From Nocardia nova SH22a (lineage in GTDB: Bacteria > Actinomycetota > Actinomycetes > Mycobacteriales > Mycobacteriaceae): a DNA stretch of 64,000 bases. Shown in pieces: positions 1-6,695 of this stretch. A program made the position numbers and the translations under genes. The notes under the pieces were generated by a model. It ran no database searches. It saw only the letters and a program-made list of their open reading frames with translations, and had not been told where the DNA came from. The stretch is from the NCBI RefSeq assembly GCF_000523235.1, contig NZ_CP006850.1, positions 5,952,001-6,016,000 on the forward strand, written 5' to 3'. Within the stretch, counting starts at the first letter, position 1. Every line of letters begins with the position of its first letter.

Positions 1-736
1 GGCCGTGGGCGAGCTGTTCGGTCCGGTAACGCTCGGTGCGATCGGCCAGTCGGCGCTGGAACGATTCCACCTGTCCGAACAGCACCAGCTCGCGCAGGCC
101 GCCGACACCGTCGACGACGTCGGCGTTGAGGGCGCCCAGTTCCGCGCGCAACCGCTGCCCGCCCGCGTTCGCCCACCTGCTCAGCAGCAACGGCAGTGCG
201 AGCGTGAGCACCGTGGCGATCAGCATGATCACCGCGAAGATCGGGTGCACCACCGCGAGACCGATCAGAACCGCCACCGCGACAACGGCATTGGCGACCG
301 CGGGCGGAGCGAGGTGAGCGAAGAAGGTCTCCAGCGTTTCCACATCGCCCATTGCGACGGCCGCAAGGTCACCGGTGCGCCGCCCCTGTAGTTCTCGCGG
401 CGCACTGCGTTCCATCCCGTCGAATACACGCAGCCGGGTGGTGGCCTGATGCCGGAAGGCGAAGGCGTGCGCGTACTGGATATTCATCCAACTACCCACG
501 GTCGCAAGGACAACCGCGATCACCAGCACCGTCAGTCCGGGGCCGAGCCGATCCGCCGACCGGCCGAGCGCCGCCGCGCCCGCCAGCCAGCCACCGGCCG
601 CACCGGCGACCACCGCCCCGCCGTATTGGAGCACACCGCCGACGATCGCCGTGATCAGCGCCGTACTCCCGCTCTGCGCGCCACGCAATGTCTCCATCAA
701 TTCCCACCGCTGTGGTGCGGCGGCCGTGTCGGTCAT
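1..736 (-). CDS. ABC transporter, exporter-fold subunit (second of pair), 3' end outside window
   Basis: About 245 N-terminal residues are visible, starting at an ATG that overlaps the TGA of the upstream ABC gene by one base (TGATG), so translation is probably coupled. The visible part is a type I exporter-fold membrane domain: hydrophobic helices near residues 23-55, 65-85 and 150-195, and the [18 protein letters not shown] stretch typical of the first cytoplasmic loop. The ATPase domain must lie beyond the window edge. With its partner it would form a heterodimeric ABC transporter in the cytoplasmic membrane. Because the operon carries an iron-box-like site, a siderophore or iron-chelate role like IrtAB or YbtPQ is my inference; drug export is the alternative. 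Confidence 0.88.
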   Translation of the reverse strand, partial: MTDTAAAPQRWELMETLRGAQSGSTALITAIVGGVLQYGGAVVAGAAGGWLAGAAALGRSADRLGPGLTVLVIAVVLATVGSWMNIQYAHAFAFRHQATTRLRVFDGMERSAPRELQGRRTGDLAAVAMGDVETLETFFAHLAPPAVANAVVAVAVLIGLAVVHPIFAVIMLIATVLTLALPLLLSRWANAGGQRLRAELGALNADVVDGVGGLRELVLFGQVESFQRRLADRTERYRTEQLAHG

Positions 737-2451
737 CAGTGCTCCTCCTGCTGTGCCGCGACCAGGTCGCGATAGCGGCCGACCCGCGCGAGCAGATCGG
801 TGTGGGTTCCGGATTCGGCGGTACGCCCCTGATCCAGGACGACGATGCGGTCGGCATCGCGCACCGTCGAAAGCCGGTGGGCGATGACGACTGTGGTGCG
901 ATCGACGGTCAGCCGGTCCAGGGCGGCCTGGATGGCGGCCTCGGTGGCCGCGTCCACCGAGGCGGTCGCCTCGTCCAGCACCAGGATCGGACGGTCGGCG
1001 AGTACCGCGCGGGCGATCGCCAGCCGTTGGCGTTGCCCGCCCGACAGCAGCGTGCCGCGCTCACTGATCTCGGTGTCGTAGCCGTCGGGCAGGTCGGCGA
1101 TGAAGTCGTGCGCACCGGCGATCCGGGCGGCTCGCTCCACGTCCGCGGCGGCGGCACCGGGCCGGGCCATCGCGATATTGGCGCGGACCGTGCCGGTGAA
1201 CAGGTAAGTATCCTGTGAGACAACGGAAATCAGCGATCGCAGCCGAGTCAGCGGCAGGTCGCGCAGATCGCGCCCGCCCACCCGTACGCTGCCGTGTTGC
1301 GGATCGAAGAACCGGGCGAGCAGGGCCACCAGGGTGCTCTTACCCGCACCGGAGGGACCGACCACCGCGACGGTTTCGCCGACCTCCACCCGGAGCGAGA
1401 AGTCCGTGAGCACCGGATCCTCCCGGCCCGGATAGGTGAAGGTGACTCCCTCGAAGGCGATCGACGGTTCCAGCGGACCGGCCTCGTCACGAGCGGTGTC
1501 GCCGACCAGCCTCGGCGTCTCGAACAATTCGGTGAGCCGCCGGGCGCCGGTCGCCGCGTCGTAGCTGGTGTGGAACGATCCGGCGAGCGTGCCGACGGTG
1601 CGCAACGCCTCCGCCGACAGCAGCAGGGTCAGGAATACCGTTTCCACCGCCGTCGCCCCGCTCGCGCACCGGTAGGCGGCCACCGCGACCATGCACGCCA
1701 GACCTCCCACCACCGCGAAGGTGGCGATTCCGGTCGAGACCAGCGCGACGGCCATCTCCCGAACCCATTGCGCCACCAGATGATCCGACTTCTCCGCCAG
1801 TTCCTTGCGCCGCCGGGCGCCGGCCCCGAACGCCTTGAGCGTGGTGATGCCCTGCAGCACGTCGAGCAGAGTCGCCCCGAGTCCCACATACGCCGACATA
1901 CGGGCCGTGCCCCGGGCCTCGAGCGGCTTCGCCCACAGCATCGGACCCACGACGCCGACCACCATCCACCCGACCAGGACGGCGGCCAGCCAGATGTCGC
2001 GGAGCCCCAGCACCACCACGATGCCACCCGAGACCAGCACGGCGGTGGACAGCGACGGGAGGAACGAACCGTAGTACCGCTCCAGCGATTCGATGTCCTC
2101 CACGAGGGCGCTCTTCAACTCCCCGGTGCGCCGGCCCGACAGATGTCCCGGGCCCAGCTCGGAGAGTTTGCCGAAGGCACGCCGCCGCAACGCCTGTTTG
2201 GTGGCCGCTCCGGTCAGATCTGCCACCCGTGCCGCGGCCAGCACCAGCAGGAAACGGACCACCACCAAGGCCGCGATCCACCCGAACAGATCGGCCGAAT
2301 CGCTCACCCCGTCCCCGGACAGCAGCGCGGCGAGCACCCGCGCCATCAAGAACCCTTGCGCCACCACCGTGGCGCTGCCCGCGACATTCAATGCGGTGAC
2401 CGCGGCTATGTAGCCGCGCACCCCCGTCGCCAACGACATGATCGTCTTCAT
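736..2451 (-). CDS. ABC transporter ATP-binding/permease protein (first of pair)
   Basis: This 571-residue protein is a full half-transporter. An exporter-fold membrane domain covers about residues 1-310, and the nucleotide-binding domain follows with Walker A GPSGAGKS (365-372), signature LSGGQ (469-473), Walker B ILVLDE (489-494) and the switch histidine H525. All catalytic motifs are intact. It is promoter-proximal in a two-gene operon and overlaps the next gene by one base. There is no N-terminal siderophore-interaction domain, unlike mycobacterial IrtA. Upstream, in the 86-base gap to a divergent tetR gene, lie an IdeR-like box and a separate palindrome, so dual control by iron and by the TetR protein is plausible. 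Substrate is not provable from sequence. Confidence 0.95.
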   Translation of the reverse strand: MKTIMSLATGVRGYIAAVTALNVAGSATVVAQGFLMARVLAALLSGDGVSDSADLFGWIAALVVVRFLLVLAAARVADLTGAATKQALRRRAFGKLSELGPGHLSGRRTGELKSALVEDIESLERYYGSFLPSLSTAVLVSGGIVVVLGLRDIWLAAVLVGWMVVGVVGPMLWAKPLEARGTARMSAYVGLGATLLDVLQGITTLKAFGAGARRRKELAEKSDHLVAQWVREMAVALVSTGIATFAVVGGLACMVAVAAYRCASGATAVETVFLTLLLSAEALRTVGTLAGSFHTSYDAATGARRLTELFETPRLVGDTARDEAGPLEPSIAFEGVTFTYPGREDPVLTDFSLRVEVGETVAVVGPSGAGKSTLVALLARFFDPQHGSVRVGGRDLRDLPLTRLRSLISVVSQDTYLFTGTVRANIAMARPGAAAADVERAARIAGAHDFIADLPDGYDTEISERGTLLSGGQRQRLAIARAVLADRPILVLDEATASVDAATEAAIQAALDRLTVDRTTVVIAHRLSTVRDADRIVVLDQGRTAESGTHTDLLARVGRYRDLVAAQQEEH

Positions 2452-2474
2452 GGCCCTCCGCCTCAGAACGCGAT

Positions 2475-2493
2475 TAAGGTTCGCCTAACTTAT
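2475..2493 (-). promoter_or_regulatory. Candidate IdeR/DtxR iron box
   Basis: The 19-mer TAAGGTTCGCCTAACTTAT agrees at 15 of 19 positions (by eye) with the actinobacterial iron-box consensus TTAGGTTAGSCTAACCTAA. It lies 24 bases upstream of the first ABC gene and overlaps a minus-strand TATAAG that could be its -10 element, which is where a repressor site would be expected. Known biology: IdeR with ferrous iron blocks transcription of iron-uptake genes. Confidence 0.6.
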
Positions 2494-2494
2494 A

Positions 2495-2511
2495 TGACTG
2501 ACCGTCAGTCA
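2495..2511. promoter_or_regulatory. Candidate TetR operator
   Basis: TGACTGACCGTCAGTCA is a perfect 17-base palindrome with 8-base arms around one central C, in the gap between the divergent tetR and ABC genes. Its place and symmetry fit the operator of the adjacent TetR regulator. A further GTCA extends the repeat on the right. It directly abuts the iron box. Confidence 0.6.
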
Positions 2512-2537
2512 GTCAACGCTGCAGTAATCTCCCGACC

Positions 2538-3134
2538 ATGACGCCACGCACGAAACCAGCCGCGGAACGTCGCACCGATCTCCTGGACGCCGCCGCCCGG
2601 GTTCTGGTCGACAAGGGCGCCGACGCCACCACCGTCGACGACATCACCCGCGCGGCCGGCGTCTCGAAGGGCGCGTTCTACCTTCACTTCCGCTCCAAGC
2701 AGGAGCTGATTCAGGCACTGCAGCAACGCTATTCGCGCAGTTTCGACGATGCGCTGCAACGCGCGGTGGACCGCCACGACGACTGGGGCGACAAACTCGA
2801 CGCCTGCGTGGAGGCCGCCTACGACGCCTTCCACGCCGACATCGAATTACACGACGCGCTGTTCCTGCAGCCCGTCGTGCACACCCGTCCCGAAGACACC
2901 ACGACCGAGACCACCAGCATCGAGTGGCTGGCCCGGCTGCTCGCCGACGGCGTCGCGGCGGGCGCCTACCGCATCGAGGATGTGAAGACCACCGCCGTAC
3001 TGCTGTTCGTCGCGGTCCACGGCTTCGACGCCGCCTTCCACGGCCACCTGAGCCCGACCCGCGAACAACTCATCCGAGCCACCCAGCACCTGTTCCGCCG
3101 CACAGCGGGGATCGGGCGACCGGCCCAGCCGTAA
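2538..3134 (+). CDS. TetR/AcrR family transcriptional regulator
   Basis: This 198-residue protein has a typical N-terminal TetR helix-turn-helix (about residues 12-55: ARVLVDKGADATTVDDITRA, then VSKGAFYLHFRSKQEL) and a C-terminal ligand-binding region with no specific signature I can name. It is divergent from the ABC pair across an 86-base gap that contains a perfect 17-base palindrome, so it likely represses the transporter operon and itself. The inducer is unknown, perhaps the transported compound. Confidence 0.93.
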   Translation: MTPRTKPAAERRTDLLDAAARVLVDKGADATTVDDITRAAGVSKGAFYLHFRSKQELIQALQQRYSRSFDDALQRAVDRHDDWGDKLDACVEAAYDAFHADIELHDALFLQPVVHTRPEDTTTETTSIEWLARLLADGVAAGAYRIEDVKTTAVLLFVAVHGFDAAFHGHLSPTREQLIRATQHLFRRTAGIGRPAQP

Positions 3135-3211
3135 GTGATTGGGCCACATCGGATCCGGAGGTGAGGACCGCGGCCGGACCGAGACGCCGGTTCCCGCCGG
3201 CGCCCCGTCGC

Positions 3212-4588
3212 TCATCCCGCGGCGAGGTTCCCCGCGGTGGCACCGACGCTTCGCACGTCGGGAAGACCGAGGTTGTCGCGCAAGGTCGTGCCGGTGTATT
3301 CGGCGCGCAGCACCCCGCGGTCCTGCAGCAACGGCACCACCTTGTCGACGAATTCGTCCAGCCCCCACGGCACGAGGTGGGAGCCGAGGATGAAACCGTC
3401 GGAACCGTTGTCGCGGACGAAGGTATCGATCTGCTCGGCGACCTGGGCGGGTGTACCGACCAGCGGACCGCGCTCGAATTGATCGATCACCACTTCGCGC
3501 AGCGTGAGTTTCTTCGCCTCGGCGACCTCTCGCAGGCGTCGCACGGTGGCGAAGCGATCCTGGTGCAGGAAGGCTCGGCCCTGAATGATCGGCGGGCCGT
3601 CCGGGTCGGGCTCGATGTCGGGTACCGGCCCCTCCGGGTCGTACGCGGACAGATCCCGATTCCAGATCTGCTCGAGCAGGATCAACGCGGTCTGCCCGGT
3701 CACCTGTTCGTTGACGACGGTGCGGTATTTCTCGACCGCCTCGGCCTCGGTGTCGCCGAGAACGAAACTGGCCGCCGGCAGGATCTTGATGTCGTCGCCG
3801 GCACGCCCCGCGGCCACGGCCCGCGCCTTGATATCGCGGTAGAACTCGGCCGCCTCGGGCAGTTTGCCGTACGGGGAGAAGATCGCGTCGGCGTTCGCCG
3901 CGGCGAAATCCCGTCCCTGCGGTGAGACACCGGCCTGCAGGATCACCGGTCGGCCCTGTGGACTGCGCGGCACGGTGAATCGTCCGGAGATATCGAATTG
4001 CGCCGCGCGGAAGGCGAATTCACCCGCATCCGGACGGGCGAGGAACCGGCCGGACGCCTTGTCCGCGACGATGTCCGCCGCATCCCACGAATCCCAGAGC
4101 GCGCGAACCGCTTTCAACGTCTCCTCCGCCCGCACGTAGCGGTCGGCGCGATCGAGGAAGCCGCCGCGCCGGAAGTTCTGTCCGGTGAACGCGTCGAACG
4201 AGGTGACCACATTCCACGCGGCGCGACCATCGGAGAGGTGATCGAGGCTGGCGAATCGACGGGCCAGTTCATAGGGCTCGTTGAAGGTCGTATTGATCGT
4301 GCCCGCCAGGCCGAGATGTTCGGTGACCGCGGCCAGCGCGGCGAGCACGGTGAAGGTGTCGGGGCGGCCGATGATGTCCTGATCGAAGACCTTCCCGGCG
4401 CGTTCTCGCAGCGCCAGCCCCTCGGCGAGGAAGAAGAAGTCGAACTTGCCGCGTTCGGCCGTGCGTGCGGTGTGTTCGAAACTGCTGAAATCGATCTGGC
4501 TGCCGGCCCGGGGATCCCACCATGCGGTGTTGTGGTTGACGCCGCCGAGGTAGGCGCCGAGGATGACCTGCTTACGGGGAGTACTCAC
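3212..4588 (-). CDS. Flavin-dependent monooxygenase, NtaA/SnaA/DszA type
   Basis: Starting from the GTG at 4588 (GAGG lies just upstream), this is 458 residues, the usual size of NtaA/SnaA/DszA-type luciferase-like monooxygenases. Family features include GAYLGGVNHNTAWWDP near the N-terminus, the NVVTSFDAFTGQNFRRGG segment, and QAGVSPQGRDFAA. Such enzymes use FMNH2 from a separate reductase plus oxygen to oxidise sulfur, nitrogen or carbonyl substrates, and some release sulfite from organosulfur compounds. It follows another luciferase-like gene by 11 bases, so the two probably form an operon. No flavin reductase or transporter is adjacent. The open frame runs further upstream, but that extension is out-of-frame reading of the preceding gene. 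Confidence 0.92.
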   Translation of the reverse strand: MSTPRKQVILGAYLGGVNHNTAWWDPRAGSQIDFSSFEHTARTAERGKFDFFFLAEGLALRERAGKVFDQDIIGRPDTFTVLAALAAVTEHLGLAGTINTTFNEPYELARRFASLDHLSDGRAAWNVVTSFDAFTGQNFRRGGFLDRADRYVRAEETLKAVRALWDSWDAADIVADKASGRFLARPDAGEFAFRAAQFDISGRFTVPRSPQGRPVILQAGVSPQGRDFAAANADAIFSPYGKLPEAAEFYRDIKARAVAAGRAGDDIKILPAASFVLGDTEAEAVEKYRTVVNEQVTGQTALILLEQIWNRDLSAYDPEGPVPDIEPDPDGPPIIQGRAFLHQDRFATVRRLREVAEAKKLTLREVVIDQFERGPLVGTPAQVAEQIDTFVRDNGSDGFILGSHLVPWGLDEFVDKVVPLLQDRGVLRAEYTGTTLRDNLGLPDVRSVGATAGNLAAG

Positions 4589-4599
4589 GGTGGCCTCGC

Positions 4600-5808
4600 T
4601 CAGACAGTCGCGTAGCGGTTGGGGACGGAGGTGGGCAGACCGAGCAGTGCGCGCAAGGATCCGCCGGGGTAGTCGGTGCGGAACGCGCCGCGGCGCTGCA
4701 GTTCGGGAACGAGCCGGTCCGCGATGGCGGCCGAATCGTCGACCGCGACCCCGGTCCGCAACCGGAATCCGTCGACGCCCTGCTGACTCCACGCGATCAG
4801 CAGGTCGGCCAGCTCGGCGGCGCTTCCGGCGAAAATCGCCGCGTCGGAGGAGTATTCGACGCCTGCCACGCGATTCAGTCGAGCCAGGCGCTGCGCACCG
4901 GTCGCCGCGTCGGTGTCGAGGAAGACGACCAGGTCCGCGTAGATCCGCAGCGGTTCACCCGCCCGGTCCACCCGTGCCGCGGCGGCGTTCACCTGCTCGA
5001 TGGTCGCCGCCGGACCGGAGTCACGATCGGGTGTCACGAAGACCAGATCGGCACTGCGGGCGGCGAATTCGTAGATCAGCGGCGCGTGCGCGAGCACCGT
5101 CACCACCGGCTGGCCCTGTGGTGGCCGAGGCGTGATCGACGGCCCGCGGACAGCGAAAAACTTGCCCTGGAAATCGATGTGATGCACTTTGTCGCGGTCG
5201 ATGAAGCGCCGGGTGGATACATCGCGGATCTCGGCATCGTCCTCCCAGCTGTCCCACAGCCGGCGGACCACGTCCACCACGTCGGCGGCCTCCTCGAACC
5301 GTTCCACTACGAAATCGGGGAATGCGCCCTCGGACAAGGCGTGCCGCAGTTCCTCCGCGGTGGCTTCGCGCAACGTCCGGCGCCCGAAGTGCGCGGCTTC
5401 GGCCGCGGTACCCGACACCCGGGGCTGCCAGCCCGCGCGGCCGCCCGAGATGTGATCGAGCGTCGCGAGCGAGGTGGAGACGTGGAACGGCTCGGTGTGC
5501 GTCGTGGTGACGGTCGGCACGAGACCGATGTTCCGGGTGAGCGGTGCGATCCGCGCGGCGATCAGATGCGCGTCGATCCTGGCCCGGACCTGGTCGACGC
5601 GATCGGTCGGCGTACCGCGCTCCCCGGGAACAGCGAGGGTGTCGTCGATCGTCAGGAAGTCCAGCAGCCCGCGCTCGGCCGTACCGGCCAGATCCGCCCA
5701 GTATCGCGCGGTGAACAGTTCCGCCGGGCGGGAGTTGGGCTCACGCCACGCGGCCGGATGCCAGCCCGCCCCGTCGAGCGCCACACCGAGATGTATCTTC
5801 GTCGCCAT
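4600..5808 (-). CDS. Luciferase-like flavin-dependent oxidoreductase
   Basis: 402 residues from the ATG at 5808, preceded by AGGAAACGAGAG. The sequence has the LLM-family TIM-barrel pattern: HLGVALDGAGWHP at the N-terminus, SLATLDHISGGRAGW around residue 130, and PPQGQPVVTVLAH in the middle. It is diverged from the downstream DszA-type protein, so the pair is not a recent duplication. Cytoplasmic and FMNH2-dependent by family. It is the first gene of the likely two-gene operon 5808-3212. Substrate unknown; sulfur scavenging is a reasonable guess only because many paralogues serve that role. Confidence 0.9.
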   Translation of the reverse strand: MATKIHLGVALDGAGWHPAAWREPNSRPAELFTARYWADLAGTAERGLLDFLTIDDTLAVPGERGTPTDRVDQVRARIDAHLIAARIAPLTRNIGLVPTVTTTHTEPFHVSTSLATLDHISGGRAGWQPRVSGTAAEAAHFGRRTLREATAEELRHALSEGAFPDFVVERFEEAADVVDVVRRLWDSWEDDAEIRDVSTRRFIDRDKVHHIDFQGKFFAVRGPSITPRPPQGQPVVTVLAHAPLIYEFAARSADLVFVTPDRDSGPAATIEQVNAAAARVDRAGEPLRIYADLVVFLDTDAATGAQRLARLNRVAGVEYSSDAAIFAGSAAELADLLIAWSQQGVDGFRLRTGVAVDDSAAIADRLVPELQRRGAFRTDYPGGSLRALLGLPTSVPNRYATV

Positions 5809-6191
5809 CGTCTCTCGTTTCCTGTGCGTCAGCGAGTGATGACGAGTGCAACGCACAGTGCCCGCCGTGCGGGGTGCCGCCGCTGCGCGAGCGATTCCGC
5901 CACCAGGGGCGCAACGCGATGATCAAGGCAATCCGGCCTGGTCCCGGCCCGCCTGCCTGCGTCCAGCGGTGACGGGGCGGGCAATGTCAACGGTTGCGAT
6001 CAGATCGAACGCGGCGGAATAGCTGCCCTCGGACGTCCCAGAAAGTGAGGAGATCGCCGAACACATCGAACGCTGGAACGGACGGGTGGGATCACCGCGC
6101 CGCACCGACGACATCCTGGCCGGAGCCTGGGCCGCGGCCGAGTCTCTGTCCGCCGTTGTTCGTGGCCGCAGCCGAATTCGGCCGCTACTCG
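5809..6191. other. Intergenic region, with one possible decayed coding stretch
   Basis: No complete gene is supported here. On the plus strand 6023-6205 is a 60-codon open stretch between a TAG and a TGA that reads like protein (PESEEIAEHIERWNGRVG near its start, AGAWAAAESLSAVV in the middle). It has no ATG and only an internal GTG at 6089, so it may be the tail of a lost gene. The left part should hold the promoter for the luciferase-like operon; I see no clear -10/-35 pair. Confidence 0.35.
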
Positions 6192-6530
6192 CTAGCCCGG
6201 AATGAGCGCGTAGACCTGCACCACGAACTCCTCCGTCGCGCCCGACGGATCGGAGATGTAGAAACCTCGGCGCGACAAGGATTTTCGTTCCAGCGGGATG
6301 CGGGTTCGCCCTCCCGACACGATGTTCGACAACACGCGCTGGTCGTAGTTGGCTCGGACGTCGACCATCACGGTGAAGCGGATCTGGGCGGCGGTGGGGC
6401 CGGTTCGCCAGAGGAGCTCTTCGGCTTCCTCCGGAATGGCCGCCAGCGAGAAGTTTTCGCTGGACCGCGCCTTCTGGGCCGAGCGGGGACGGCAATCCGA
6501 GCGAACCTCGGCGACCAGGACCTCGTTCAT
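6192..6530 (-). CDS. Hypothetical protein, 112 aa
   Basis: Starts at the ATG at 6530, with GAGGGAGAG 6-14 bases upstream; an in-frame extension to 6614 looks non-coding. The product is soluble, without signal peptide or membrane helix, and ends in a segment (GFYISDPSGATEEFVVQVYA) that looks like a beta-rich fold. I do not recognise the family. It is divergent from the nuclease-helicase pair across 165 bases, so it could be a regulator or unrelated neighbour; nothing in the sequence decides. Confidence 0.6.
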   Translation of the reverse strand: MNEVLVAEVRSDCRPRSAQKARSSENFSLAAIPEEAEELLWRTGPTAAQIRFTVMVDVRANYDQRVLSNIVSGGRTRIPLERKSLSRRGFYISDPSGATEEFVVQVYALIPG

Positions 6531-6695
6531 CGCAGCTCTCCCTCGTGTCGAACCGACCCTTCCCGTGGTCGAGCCTAGCAATCCGCGCCGCTCCAGGCGT
6601 GGATCGAATGCCAATCGGTACAGCCGGTTTCATCGGGGACCGGACACGCCGCCGTCCGGCGTCGGCCGTGCGCGGCGGTGTGGTAGGGGTTTGGT

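Noticed and set aside
1294..2541. 415-residue plus-strand open frame antisense to the ABC gene
   Set aside because: The ABC protein on the other strand has every motif; this frame gives His/Gln/Arg-rich nonsense.
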